NCBI GenBank assembly: GCA_963848955.1
Contig: CAWKFQ010000024.1
Span: 372,001 to 436,000, forward strand
Direction of reading: 5' to 3'
Length of the DNA stretch: 64,000 bases
DNA from: DASUPK01 sp963848955
Lineage (GTDB): Bacteria > Actinomycetota > Thermoleophilia > Solirubrobacterales > 70-9
This document shows positions 1 through 10,392 of this stretch, piece after piece. A program made the translations under genes and the position numbers. The notes beneath the pieces were generated by a model. It made no database searches. It was given only the letters and a program-made list of their open reading frames with translations, and had not been told where the DNA came from. Position 1 is the stretch's first letter; each line of letters begins with the position of its first letter.

Positions 1-2182
1 GTGCCCGAGGAGCGAATCGTGCGGCTGCCGCGCTCGGAGAACTTCTGGCAGGCGGGCCCGACCGGGCCCTGTGGGCCCTGCTCGGAGATGTACTTCGACC
101 GCGGCGAGGAGTTCGGCCGGCAGGGCGACCTCCCGGGCGGCGACACCGACCGCTTCCTCGAGTACTGGAACCACGTCTTCATGACCTACGACCTGGCCGA
201 GGACGGCACGCTCGCGGAGCTGCCGATGAAGAACATCGACACCGGCATGGGGGTCGAGCGGATGGCGGCGATCCTCCAGGGAGTCGACTCGGTGTTCGAG
301 ACCGATTCGCTGTGGCCCCTGATCGAGCTGGCCGAGGAGCTCTCCGGCCGTGCCTATTCGGACGGCGGCCCCACGACCCGCGCCATGCGCATCCTCGCCG
401 ACCATTCCCGCGGAACGGCGGCCTTGATCGCCGACGGCGTCGTGCCCTCGAACGAGGACCGCGGCTACGTGCTGCGCCGGATCATGCGCCGCGCGATCCA
501 GCAGGGCCGCTCGATCGACCTGCCGTCGCCGTTCATGGAGCGCTTCGCCGGCCGCGCGCTGGACCTGCTCGCTCCGGCCTACCCGGAGCTCGCCGGGGAG
601 CGCGAGAACGTGGTGCGCTGGGCGGCGGACGAGGAGGAGAGCTTCGGCCGCACCCTCGAGCGCGGCACCCAGATCCTCGCCGACCTGATCCGTCACGCTC
701 ACGAGGACCGCACGTCGTGGATCGACGCCGAAGACGCGTTCAGGCTCCACGACACCTACGGGTTCCCCTATGACCTCACCAAGGAGCTGCTCGCCGAGCA
801 GGGGCTCTCGGTGGACGATGAGGGCTTCGAGGAGCTGATGGACGAGCAGCGCTCCCGGGCGCGCACGGGGACGGCGACCGCGCACGGCTCCGAGGACCAC
901 CACGGGGCTGTGCTCAGCTTCGCCTCGGCGGCCCCGCCGTCGCGCTTCGTCGGCTACCAGAAGCTCCGCGCCGAGACCAGCCTGCTGGCCGCCCAGGATG
1001 ATGACGCTCGCGCCCTGGTCAAGTTGGAGGAGAGCCCCTTCTATGCCGAGGGCGGCGGCCAGGTGGCGGACTCGGGCGAGGTCCGCTGGGAGGGCGGCAA
1101 TGCCCGGGTGGCCGACGTCTACCGGATCGGGGACGACCAGGCGGTGGAGCTCGACAGCCCGCTGGACGGACTCGCCCCCGGTGCCCGGGTCGAGGCGGAG
1201 GTCGACCACGTCGCGCGCTTCGCCACGATGCGGAACCACACGGCGACCCACCTGCTCCACGCGGCGCTCAGGGAGCGGCTCGGGACCCATGTGCGCCAGG
1301 CGGGCTCGGCGGTGCGGCCCGACAAGCTCCGCTTCGACTTCACCCACGGCGCCCCGCTGACCAACGAGGAGCTGCGCGACGATCGGCGATCGCGTCAATG
1401 AGTGGATCAAGGAGAGCCACGCGGTCCGCGCCTTGGAGATGTCGCGGATGGAGGCGGAGCGGCTCGGCGCGATGGCCCTGTTCGGCGAGAAGTACGGCGA
1501 CTGGGTCCGCGTGATCGAGGTGGAGGGCGTCTCCCGCGAGCTCTGCGGTGGCACCCATGTCGCCAACACCGCCACGATCGGGATCCTCGCGATCGCGTCA
1601 GAGGGGTCGAGCGCGGCGAACGTGCGCCGGATCGAGGCGCTCACCGGCCCCGCGGCGATCGACTGGTTCCGCCGCCGCTCCCGCGAGCTCTCCGAGGTCG
1701 GGGGGATCCTGGGTTCGGAGCAGGACCCGGTGGGCGGCGCCCGCCGCGCGGCCGACAGGATCGCCGAGCTCGAGGAGGAGACGAGGAAGGCGGGCTCCGA
1801 GGACCTCAGCAAGAAGGCGGAGGAGATCGCCGCGACCGGGCACAAGATCGGGGGGATCACGGTCTTCGTCGGCCGCGGGGAGGACGCCGACCAGCGCACG
1901 CTGCTCGATCTCGCCGACCGGATCAAGTCCCGCGCGGGCGCGGCGGCGGTCGTCCTCGGCGGCGCCGGGGACGGCAAGGCAGCGCTGGTCGCCAGCTTCA
2001 GCAAGGAGGTCACCGACCGCGACCTCTCGGCCGCCGATGTGATCAGGGAGGCCGCGCAGGTGATCGGCGGCGGGGGAGGGGGTCGCGAGAACGTCGCCCA
2101 GGCCGGCGGCCGCGATCCGGCCAAGCTCGACGAGGCATTGGCCGCCGCTCGGAAGGCGATCGAGGCCAAGCTCACCTCCTGA
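1..2182 (+). CDS. alaS: Alanyl-tRNA synthetase, 5'-truncated by window, one frameshift
   Basis: Charges tRNA-Ala with alanine in the cytoplasm and edits mischarged tRNA. The window starts inside the catalytic domain (PTGPCGPCSE, then the class II motif 3 region GMGVERMAAI), so roughly the first 130 residues are missing. The editing domain follows, with its zinc-type motifs HTATHLLH and CGGTH, and then the C-terminal DHHA1 segment with GGGGGGREN. The frame shifts near 1383: frame 1 ends at 1401, while the expected continuation (IGDRVNEWIKESH) runs in frame 2 to a TGA at 2180-2182. One extra base explains this. The gene is essential, so an assembly error is more likely than a pseudogene. The stop overlaps the next ATG by one base. 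Confidence 0.95.
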
Positions 2183-3843
2183 TGCGCCCACACGGCGTTC
2201 GCCTGGGCGTCGCGATCGCTGCTGCCTTCTGCGTCGCGGCGGTCACCGCCTTCCTCCTGCTGAGCGGCTCCGGCTCGTCCGAGCAAGTGGTCGGCGGGTC
2301 GGCCAGAGTGGTGATGGCGACCCCGCCCGACTATCTCGACCCGCAGCTCGCCTATACGACCGAGGGCGCCGGGGCCGACTGGATCGCCTACACGCCGCTC
2401 CTCACCTACCGGCACAAGAGCGGGGCCGACGGGGCAGAGCTGATACCCGGCCTTGCACAGCGGCTGCCGCGGATCTCGCCTGATGGCCGCACCTACCGGC
2501 TCGCCCTTCGCAGGGGGCTCGTCTACTCCAATGGCCGACAGGTCATGGCGAGCGACTTCGAGTACACGATCGAGCGGGCCATCAGGCTCGGCTGGCCCGG
2601 AAAGCGGTTCCTCACCGACAACATCGTCGGCGCCGAGGAGTTCGAGCGGGGGGAGTCCCAGGACATCGCCGGCATCTCGACGGACGACGCGAGCGGCCAG
2701 ATCAGCATCAAGCTCGTCCGGCCCTGGGGGGCGTTCGAGAACGTGCTGGCGCTCCCCGCCACGGGCCTGGTCCCGAGCGGGACGCCGATGCGCGACCTGA
2801 GCGCCGAGCCCCCACCGGGCGTCGGCGCATACCGCATCACGGACGTCGTGCCGGGCCGCCGCTGGACAATGGTCAGGAACGCCCGCTTCGAGCCGCTCGA
2901 GATCCCCGATGTTCCCTCGGGGAGCCTGGAGCGGATCTCCGTGAAGATCGTGCACAGCCCGGAAGCCGCTGCGGACCAGGTGCTGGCCGGCCGCGCGGAC
3001 GGCTACGACCCCGGCGCTCCGGTGCCGCCGGAGATCCAGGCTCGAGCCCGTGCGCTGGGCTCCAAGCGCTTCGACATGCTCGGCGTCCCCTCGACGCTCT
3101 ACTTCTTCCTCAACACCGTCCAGCCGCCCTTCAGCAGCGAGCTGGCGCGGCGCGCAGTGATCACCGCGCTGAACCGGCCGTACCTGGCAAAGCTCTCGAA
3201 GGGCGCCCTCGCCCCGGACTGCTACCTGATACCGGACGGGATCGTGGGGCATCCGTCGGCGTCCTGCCCCTACGGCGACGCGGACGACCGGGGCGACCTG
3301 AAGGCCGCCAGGAAGCTCATGCAGGAATCCGGCAGCGTGGGGCTCCAGGTGGTCGTCTGGGTGGAGGACAGCTCACCCGAGCGCGCCTACGCGCGCTACT
3401 ACACGAAGCTCCTCAATCGGCTCGGCTTCGACGCCCGCACCAAGACCGTGTCGACGGCCCAGGACTTCGGCAGGGTGGGCAAGGGGCGGACGGAACCGCA
3501 GACAGGCTTCGCCAGCTGGTTCAACGACTTCCCGAACCCGCTCGACTTCTTTTCGGTCCTGGATTCGCGCTTCATCGGGCCGCCGGGAAGCCCGAACGCA
3601 GGGCACGTCAACGACCTCTTCATCCAGCAGCAGCTCGAGAAGCTGAGCCTGGTGCCGGCGCAGGACCTGGGCTCAGCGGCCGGCGAGTGGAGGGACCTCG
3701 ATGAGTACGCGGCCAAGAAGTCCTACCTGGCCGTGTTCGGCACGCAGCTGGTGCCGAAGCTGATCAGCGAGCGGGTGGACCCGAGCTCCGCGGTCATCCA
3801 CCCGCTGTTCCTGAGCGACTGGAGCAGCTGGTCGCTCAGGTAG
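2182..3843 (+). CDS. Family 5 extracellular solute-binding protein, membrane-anchored
   Basis: Probable substrate-binding component for peptides or similar solutes (SBP_bac_5 family, 553 aa). An N-terminal hydrophobic segment at about residues 7-28 has no lipobox Cys, so it is either an uncleaved anchor or a Sec signal. The body opens with PPDYLDPQLAYT, closely matching SFPDYLDPQLSYT in the next gene, and contains the SBP5 core (ISPDGRTYRLALRRG). The ATG overlaps the alaS stop, so it is likely co-transcribed with alaS even though it belongs functionally to the transporter downstream. The two binding proteins look like diverged paralogs. The ligand cannot be read from the sequence. Confidence 0.85.
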   Translation: MRPHGVRLGVAIAAAFCVAAVTAFLLLSGSGSSEQVVGGSARVVMATPPDYLDPQLAYTTEGAGADWIAYTPLLTYRHKSGADGAELIPGLAQRLPRISPDGRTYRLALRRGLVYSNGRQVMASDFEYTIERAIRLGWPGKRFLTDNIVGAEEFERGESQDIAGISTDDASGQISIKLVRPWGAFENVLALPATGLVPSGTPMRDLSAEPPPGVGAYRITDVVPGRRWTMVRNARFEPLEIPDVPSGSLERISVKIVHSPEAAADQVLAGRADGYDPGAPVPPEIQARARALGSKRFDMLGVPSTLYFFLNTVQPPFSSELARRAVITALNRPYLAKLSKGALAPDCYLIPDGIVGHPSASCPYGDADDRGDLKAARKLMQESGSVGLQVVVWVEDSSPERAYARYYTKLLNRLGFDARTKTVSTAQDFGRVGKGRTEPQTGFASWFNDFPNPLDFFSVLDSRFIGPPGSPNAGHVNDLFIQQQLEKLSLVPAQDLGSAAGEWRDLDEYAAKKSYLAVFGTQLVPKLISERVDPSSAVIHPLFLSDWSSWSLR

Positions 3844-3914
3844 AGGTGTGGGCCGATTCGGCAGATCCCTAGCTCAAGAGTGCTCCCAACTGTTGGCATT
3901 GTCTTAAGGAATGC

Positions 3915-3943
3915 TTGACTAACCGTTTACGCGGATATATCAA
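3915..3943 (+). promoter_or_regulatory. Candidate sigma70-type promoter for the peptide transporter
   Basis: A TTGACT box at 3915-3920 and TATCAA at 3938-3943, with a 17-base spacer, lie in the AT-richest stretch of the 160-base gap upstream of the lipoprotein gene. A strong ribosome site, AGGAGGG, at 3991-3997 precedes the GTG at 4004. The match is by eye only. Confidence 0.45.
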
Positions 3944-4003
3944 TCCGGGTTGGGTGCAGGAGTAATCCCGTTGGGATCCGGAAAGACGACAGGAGGGAAC
4001 AGG

Positions 4004-5659
4004 GTGAGGAAGCTCCGAAAGGTTGCGCTGTTGGGGTTGGCGACTGCCGTAGCGGCGATTGGACTGGCCGCCTGTGGCGGTGGTGACGACGGCGGTGGTG
4101 GCAGCGCCAAGGAGGGCGGGGAGATCAGCGGAACCGTGACCTCTTTCCCGGACTACCTCGACCCGCAGCTCTCCTACACGCTCGAGGGCTGGGAGGCGCT
4201 CAACGACGTCTACATCCCGCTCCTCACCTACCAGAGTGGGAGCGGTGACGAATCCACCAAGGTCGTGCCCGGTCTGGCGGAGTCGATGCCCACGATCTCG
4301 GACGACGGGAAGACCTACACCTTCACGCTCCGCAAGGGGATGAAGTACTCGGACGGCACGCCGATCAAGGCATCCGATTTCCCCTACGCGATTCAGCGGC
4401 TGTTCAAGCTCGACTCCGGCGGCGCCCCGTTCTTCGAGGGCATCGTCGGCGCCGAGGATTACGCGAACGGCAAGGCCGACTCGATCAGCGGCATCCAGGC
4501 CGACGACGCGACCGGCAAGATCACGGTCCAGCTGAACGATCCGAGCGGGACCTTCGAGAATGAGGTCGCTCTGATGTTCGCGGCGCCGGTGCCGCAGAGC
4601 ACGCCGCTCGACAAGGACCAGACGAGCACCCCGCCGCCGGCGAGCGGGACGTTCATGATCTCCAACAGCGATCCGCCGACCAGCTACACGCTGGAGCGGA
4701 ACCCGCAGTTCCAGACCGTGAAGGCCGCTGGAGCGACCGACGCTGTCCGAAGCCCACGTCGACAAGGTCACGGTCACGCAGAACAAGAACCAGTCCGCTC
4801 AGGCACAGGCGATCCAGCAGAACCAGAGCGACTTCATGGTCGATCCGGTGCCGGCTGACCTGCTGCCGCAGGTCGAGAGCCAGAACTCGGATCGGTTCCG
4901 CTTCGAGGACTCGATCAACACCTACTACATGTTCATGAATTTCACGAAGCCGCCGTTCAGCGACGTGCGGGTGCGCCAGGCGGTCAACTACGCGCTCGAC
5001 CCGGCCGCCCTCACCCGGATCTTCGGCGGCCGGCTGCACCCGTCGCAGCAGATCCTGCCGCCGGGCATGCCGGGCTACCAGGAGTACAAGCTCTATCCGG
5101 GCCCGGACCTCGCCAAGGCGAAGGCGCTGATTGCCGAGGCGAATCCGTCGGACATGGACATCACGGTCTGGACGAACGACGAGCCTGACCGGAAGCGGAT
5201 CGGTGCGTACTACCAGGACGTGCTGAACTCACTCGGGTTCCACACAACCCTGAAGATCATCGGTGGAGACATCTACTTCACCACGATCGGGAACACAGCA
5301 CCCCGGATCTCGACACCGGGTTCGACGACTGGTTCCAGGATTACCCGCATCCCAACGACTTCTTCGAGCCGTTGCTGTCGGGTGATTCGATCCATCCCAC
5401 CAACAACAACAACCACGGCCAGGTCAGCATCCCGCCCCTGACGGCCAAGATCAACGAGCTGGACACCAAGCAGCTCAGCGACCCGGGTGTCGAGGACCAG
5501 TACGCCGCGCTCGACAAGAGCTTCATGGAGCAGGCGGTCTGGGCTCCCTACGGGAATGAGAAGTTCACGACGTTCACGTCGGACCGAGTCAACTTCGATG
5601 ACGTGCAGTTCAGCCTGGTGTTCAACCTCGACTACGCCAGCTTCCAGCTGAAGGACTAG
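4004..5659 (+). CDS. Oligopeptide-binding lipoprotein (SBP family 5), two frameshifts
   Basis: Lipid-anchored binding protein feeding the DppBCDF-type transporter that follows. The GTG at 4004 is chosen because AGGAGGG lies seven bases upstream and it gives a compact lipoprotein signal (VRKLRKVALLG, then a lipobox LAAC). A Gly/Asp linker and the SBP5 domain follow (FPDYLDPQLSYT; DDGKTYTFTLRKG). The frame changes near 4735 (frame 2 to 3) and near 5297 (frame 3 to 2). The pieces join into one family-length protein of about 550 aa ending at the TAG 5657-5659. The two breaks are probably sequence errors. A hairpin terminator follows, consistent with higher expression of the binding protein than of the permeases. 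Confidence 0.88.
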
Positions 5660-5693
5660 TCACGGAGGCTGATGCAGCGCAAGAATGATTGGG

Positions 5694-5721
5694 GAGGGGC
5701 CGCAAGGCCCCTCTCTTGTCT
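5694..5721 (+). terminator. GNRA-loop hairpin terminator or attenuator
   Basis: A perfect 8-bp stem GAGGGGCC/GGCCCCTC closed by a GCAA loop and followed by TCTTGTCT lies between the binding protein and the permease. It could end the binding-protein mRNA or reduce read-through into the rest of the operon. Confidence 0.7.
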
Positions 5722-5758
5722 CTGAGCCCTTTTGGCCACCGAACCCTGGACACCCAGA

Positions 5759-7758
5759 ATGCCGCCGGCGGAGGCGATGCCGACCGGCGAGCCTCCGATG
5801 CCCGTCGGCGAGGACGTCGAGACGATCGAGGGCCGCAGCCCCTGGTACCTGGCGTACCTGCGGCTGCGACGCAACAAGGTCGCGCTGGCCTTCGGCGCGC
5901 TGTTCGTGATCATCGTCTTGTTCTGCCTCGCGGCGCCGCTCTGGGCCAACTACGTGGCCGACACCGGGCCGAACCAGAATCACCTCACCGAGAAGATCAA
6001 CATCGGCGGCAAGGAGACGTTCGTGGTCGCGCCGACCGGGATCCCGATCGGCCCGGGTCTCATGCGAAGTTCCTGCTCGGAGCCGATGACAACGGTCGCG
6101 ACGTGATGGTGCGGCTGATGTACGGCGGGCGAACCTCGATCTACATCGGGGTGGTGGCGGCGTTGATCACCACCTTCTTCGCGGTCGCGATCGGGTTGCT
6201 CTCCGGCTACTACCGGGGCTGGACGGACTCGGTGATATCGCGGGTTCTGGACGTGATCTGGGCGTTCCCGGTGCTCCTTCTCGGGATCGCGCTTGGGACC
6301 GCGCTTTCCATCGGGGGGCTGAAGATCGGGCCGATCGAGATAGCGGGCAACTCGCTCTGGCTCCCGATCATCATCATCGGCTTCGTCTACGTGCCGTACA
6401 TGGCGAGGCCGATCCGCGGCGAGGTGCTGGCGCTGCGCGAGAAGGAGTTCGTCGAGGCGGCGATCGCCCAGGGCAAGGGACCGATCCGGGTGATGTTCAC
6501 GGAGCTCCTGCCGAACCTGCTCTCCACGATCATCGTCTTCTTCACCCTCAACATCGCCAACAACATGCTCCTTGAGGCGGCGCTGTCGTTTCTGGGCGCC
6601 GGCGTCAGGCCGCCGAACGCCTCATGGGGAACGATGATCGAGGAGGGCGCCGACCGGATCATCACGGCGCCGCATCTGACGATCATCCCGGGCCTGATGA
6701 TCGTGCTGACCGTGCTGGCGCTGAACGTCTTCGGTGACGGGCTGCGCGACGCCCTCAACCCGAAGGCCAAGATCAGGATGGAGCACTCGATGGAGGGCAT
6801 GGGCCGGTTCATCCTGCGCCGTCTGGTCGGGATGGTCGCGGTGCTGTTCGCTATCTCGGTTCTGGTCTTCCTGATCTTCAACGTGATCCCGAACTCGGAT
6901 CCGGCCCAGCGGATCGGCGGGAAGAACGCCAATCCGGCGCTGATCGAGCGGATCAACGAGGACTGGGGGTTCAACGACCCGCTGCCCCAGCAATACGTGA
7001 CGACGATGAAGAAGGTCTTCACCGGCGATCTGGTCAGCTACCAGAATCAGCGCAACGTCACCGATCAGATCAGGAAGGGCATCCCGATCACCTTTTCTCT
7101 CTGTATCGGTGCGGGCATCATCTGGCTGCTGCTCGGGATCGTCTTCGGCTATCTGAGCGCGGTGAAAGCGGGGCAGGCCACCGATCGGGGGTTGACGATC
7201 CTCGCCCTGATCGGGATCTCGTTACCCGTGTTCTGGCTCGGGCTGGTGCTCCAGTACTACATTGCGAACAAGCTCGGGCTCTTCCCGATCGGCGACTACG
7301 TCAAGTTCACGGACGACCCCCTGCAGTGGGCGAATCATCTGATCCTCCCGTGGTTCACGCTGGCGGTCCTCTTCATTGGCTTCTACAGCCGCGTACTGCG
7401 CTCCAACATGCTCGACGTGATGGACGAGGATTACGTGAGGACGGCGCGCGCCAAGGGGCTCCCGGAGCGCCAGGTGAGACTGAAGCACGTCCTGCGCAAC
7501 TCGCTGATCCCCGTCATCACGCTGTTCGGCCTCGACTTCGGCGCCGTGATCGGCGGCGGCGCGATCCTGACCGAGACCGTCTACAACCTGCCGGGCGTCG
7601 GCCAGTACGCCGGGCAGTCGGTCGCCAGCCTCGATCTTCCCCCGCTGATCGGAATCACCATGTTCGGCGCCTTCTTCATCGTGTTCTTCAATACGTTGGT
7701 TGACATCGTCTACGCGTACCTCGATCCACGGATCAGGCTGGGGACCCAGGCGGCGTGA
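5759..7758 (+). CDS. DppC-type and DppB-type peptide permeases in one reading frame
   Basis: Membrane components of a peptide ABC importer. The first half is DppC-like: a cytoplasmic N-terminus (SPWYLAYLRLRRNKVALAF), TM helices and the ATPase-contacting EAA loop (VEAAIAQGKGPIRVMFTELL). The second half is DppB-like, starting around GRFILRRLVGMVAVLF near 6800, with its own EAA loop (RTARAKGLPERQVRLKHVLR). No stop separates the two. A frameshift near 6062 (frame 2 to 1) breaks the DppC N-terminus. The start is uncertain: ATG 5759 is used, and TTG 5732 is possible. The fusion may be real, or a lost stop may have merged two adjacent genes. The order C before B is the reverse of the common dppBC order. 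The end overlaps dppD by four bases. Confidence 0.82.
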
Positions 7759-8807
7759 ACCCCTCGGCGCGCGCCCAGCCCGAGCCCCTGCTCTCGGTGG
7801 ACGACCTGCGCGTCCGGTTCGCCACCGAAGACGGCATCGTGCACGCCGTCGACGGGGTCTCGTTCGATCTGCGTCCCGGCGAGATCCTCGGGATCGTCGG
7901 CGAGTCCGGCTCCGGGAAGAGCGTCACCGCCCAAACCGTGATGGGGCTGACGAGATCGCCGAACGCCACGATCGACGGGTCCGTGCGTTTTCACGGCACG
8001 GACCTGGTGACCGCGACCGACGAGCAGCTGCAGTCCATCCGGGGACGAGAGATCTCGATGGTCTTCCAGGACCCGATGACCTCGTTCAACCCCGTCTACA
8101 AAGTGGGAGCTCAGATCGTCGAGCAGATCCAGGCCCACAGGGAGGTATCCGACGACGAGGCGATGGACCACGCGCGCGAGCTGCTCGCCTCTGTTGGGAT
8201 CCCCAATGCCGACAAGCGAATCGATGAGTACCCGTACGAGTTCTCGGGCGGGATGCGTCAGCGGGCGATGATCGCGATGGCCCTGTCGCTCGAGCCGCAG
8301 ATCCTGATCGCCGACGAGCCGACCACCGCACTCGACGTCACGATCCAAGCGCAGATCATGAACCTGATCCAAGGTCTCAACGAGGAGCGCGGCCTGGCGG
8401 TGATCTTGATCACCCACGACCTTGGCGTGATCGCCGAGGTCGCTGACCGCGTCCTCGTGATGTACGCGGGTCAGATCGTCGAGCAGGGCACCGTCGACGA
8501 CATCTTCTACGACCCGCAACACCCATACACCTGGGGACTGATGGGCTCGCTGACGCGGCTCGACCAGCCGCCGCCGGAGCGACTGCCGCAGATAGCCGGC
8601 GCGCCGCCCTCGCTGTTGGCGCCGCCGGGCGGCTGCCGTTTCCGACCCCGCTGCCCGCACGCCTTCGAGAAGTGCACCGAGCTCCCGCAGCTCGAGGACC
8701 GGGCCCCGGCGGCCAACGGCCACGCCGATCGCTGCTGGCTCGATCCGCAGGACAAGCGGAAGCTGCGTGAGGTGGAGGGACGCATCGGCCTGGAGGTGCC
8801 GGCCTGA
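7755..8807 (+). CDS. Peptide ABC transporter ATPase, DppD/OppD type
   Basis: One of two cytoplasmic ATPases powering the importer (350 aa, normal length). Walker A GESGSGKS, signature EFSGGMRQR, Walker B ILIADEPTTALD and the switch His (ITHDL) are all present. The C-terminal oligopeptide/dipeptide-transporter extension carries the family Cys pattern (CRFRPRCPHAFEKC). The GTG start lies in a GTGA overlap with the permease stop, indicating translational coupling. Confidence 0.93.
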   Translation: MNPSARAQPEPLLSVDDLRVRFATEDGIVHAVDGVSFDLRPGEILGIVGESGSGKSVTAQTVMGLTRSPNATIDGSVRFHGTDLVTATDEQLQSIRGREISMVFQDPMTSFNPVYKVGAQIVEQIQAHREVSDDEAMDHARELLASVGIPNADKRIDEYPYEFSGGMRQRAMIAMALSLEPQILIADEPTTALDVTIQAQIMNLIQGLNEERGLAVILITHDLGVIAEVADRVLVMYAGQIVEQGTVDDIFYDPQHPYTWGLMGSLTRLDQPPPERLPQIAGAPPSLLAPPGGCRFRPRCPHAFEKCTELPQLEDRAPAANGHADRCWLDPQDKRKLREVEGRIGLEVPA

Positions 8808-10111
8808 TGGCCAAGGGCGATCCCCTTCTCGAGGTCAGGAACCTCGTCAAGCGCTTCCCGATCAAGCAGGGGCTCTTGATCGACCGCGAGGTCGCCGCGG
8901 TCCACGCAGTCGACGACGTGAACCTGACGCTGCACGAGGGGGAGACCCTCGGCTTGGTCGGCGAATCGGGCTGCGGCAAGTCGACCCTCTGTCGGACCAT
9001 CATCCAGCTGCTCAAGCCCACCTCGGGGTCTGTGACCTACCAGGGCAAGGAGCTGGTCGGCCTCTCGCGCAAGCAGCTGCAGCCCATCCGGCGCGACATC
9101 CAGATGATCTTCCAGGACCCCTACGCGTCGCTCAATCCACGCAAGCGAGTGGGGCAGATCATCGGCGATCAGCTCAAGCTGCACGGGCTCGCCTCCGGGT
9201 CTCAGCTCCGCCGGGAGGTCCAGCAGCTGATGGAGCGGGTCGGGCTCCAGCCCGAGCACTACAACCGCTTTCCGCACGAGTTCTCGGGCGGGCAGCGCCA
9301 GCGGATCGGGATCGCCAGGGCACTCGCGCTGCGCCCGAAGCTGATCATCGCCGACGAGCCGGTCTCTGCCCTCGACGTCTCCATCCAGGCGCAGATCATC
9401 AACCTGCTCGACGACCTGCAGGACGAGTTCGACCTCTCCTACATCTTCGTCGCGCACGATCTCGGTGTCGTCCGCCACGTCTCGGACCGGATCGCGGTCA
9501 TGTATCTGGGCAAGATCGTGGAGCGGTCGCCGGCGGCGGTCCTCTACGAGCGCCCCATCCATCCCTACTCGGTCGCGCTGCTCTCGGCCGTGCCGATTCC
9601 CGACCCGCGTGTGGAGGCCGAGCGACAGCCCCTGGTCCTCGAGGGAGACGTACCGAGCCCGGTCAACCCGCCCCCGGCCTGCCACTTCCACACCCGCTGC
9701 CCGTGGGCGACCGAGATCTGCTCCCAGGACGAACCGCCCCTGGCCGAGTACGAGTCTGGGCAGGCGGCGGCCTGCCACCACCCCCGGAACGTCGACGCGG
9801 AGATGATCGCCGGCGGCGTGCCGACAGCCGTCGCAGCGCTGCCCTCCAGACCGACGGCCGCTACCCGCGAGAATCCGCCGCGCACGCGCTGGACTTCGCT
9901 CTCTGTCCCCTCGCCCAACCGAGCGGTCGAACCGGCCGCGTCACCTCGATTAGCTTCTTGCGGGTGCTCGCGCTCGATTACGGCACCGCCCGGTGCGGCT
10001 GTGCGATCTCTGACCCGAGCGGGACCCTCGTGCGCCCGCTGGCGGCGGTGGAGCCGCCGGACCCTGGGGCGATCGCCGAACTGGTCGCCGCGGAGGGGGC
10101 CGAGCGCGTGA
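8807..10111 (+). CDS. Peptide ABC transporter ATPase, DppF/OppF type, with doubtful tail
   Basis: Second ATPase of the importer. Walker A GESGCGKSTL, signature EFSGGQRQR, Walker B LIIADEPVSALD and the C-terminal Cys pattern (CHFHTRCPWATEIC) are intact. The ATG overlaps the dppD stop by one base. The recognisable protein ends near 9830 (about 340 aa). After that the frame stays open for some 280 bases of unconvincing Arg/Ser/Pro-rich residues and runs about 150 bases into ruvX. A missed stop caused by an indel is likely; frame 3 has a TAG at 9951. The true end is probably 9830-9953. Confidence 0.88.
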   Translation: MAKGDPLLEVRNLVKRFPIKQGLLIDREVAAVHAVDDVNLTLHEGETLGLVGESGCGKSTLCRTIIQLLKPTSGSVTYQGKELVGLSRKQLQPIRRDIQMIFQDPYASLNPRKRVGQIIGDQLKLHGLASGSQLRREVQQLMERVGLQPEHYNRFPHEFSGGQRQRIGIARALALRPKLIIADEPVSALDVSIQAQIINLLDDLQDEFDLSYIFVAHDLGVVRHVSDRIAVMYLGKIVERSPAAVLYERPIHPYSVALLSAVPIPDPRVEAERQPLVLEGDVPSPVNPPPACHFHTRCPWATEICSQDEPPLAEYESGQAAACHHPRNVDAEMIAGGVPTAVAALPSRPTAATRENPPRTRWTSLSVPSPNRAVEPAASPRLASCGCSRSITAPPGAAVRSLTRAGPSCARWRRWSRRTLGRSPNWSPRRGPSA

Positions 10112-10392
10112 TCGTCGGTTTGCCCACGACCCTGTCGGGGGAGGAGGGCGAGCAGGCGAGGCTGAGCAGGGAGTTCGCGGGGGAGTTGAGTGAACTGCTG
10201 GACGTGCCGGTCGAGACATATGACGAGCGCCTGACGACCCGGATGGCGGAGCGGAGCGCCCGCGAGGGTGCCCGCGCCGACCGCGACTCGCTCGCGGCGG
10301 CGCACCTGCTCGAGTCCTACCTCTTGATGCGAGGGCGCGGCGGAAGCGAAGCTGAGCAGCGACCCGATTCAGAGAGCAACGGGGAGGGCTAG
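9958..10392 (+). CDS. ruvX: Putative pre-16S rRNA nuclease RuvX/YqgF
   Basis: RNase H-fold protein of the YqgF family, implicated in 16S rRNA 5'-end maturation. TTG 9958 is preferred because it gives the classic start (L/M)RVLALDYGTARCG. Other family motifs are IVGLPTTLSGEEG and YDERLTTRMAE, which contain conserved acidic residues, and the length of about 144 aa is normal. It sits between alaS and mltG, the usual actinobacterial and Firmicute neighbourhood, here interrupted by the peptide transporter. It is likely co-transcribed with mltG, whose GTG follows immediately. Confidence 0.92.
   Translation: MRVLALDYGTARCGCAISDPSGTLVRPLAAVEPPDPGAIAELVAAEGAERVIVGLPTTLSGEEGEQARLSREFAGELSELLDVPVETYDERLTTRMAERSAREGARADRDSLAAAHLLESYLLMRGRGGSEAEQRPDSESNGEG

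Noticed and set aside
1402..2181. N-terminal extension of the first solute-binding protein
   Set aside because: The open frame upstream of 2182 is the shadow of alaS. A Met with signal-like sequence starts at 2182.
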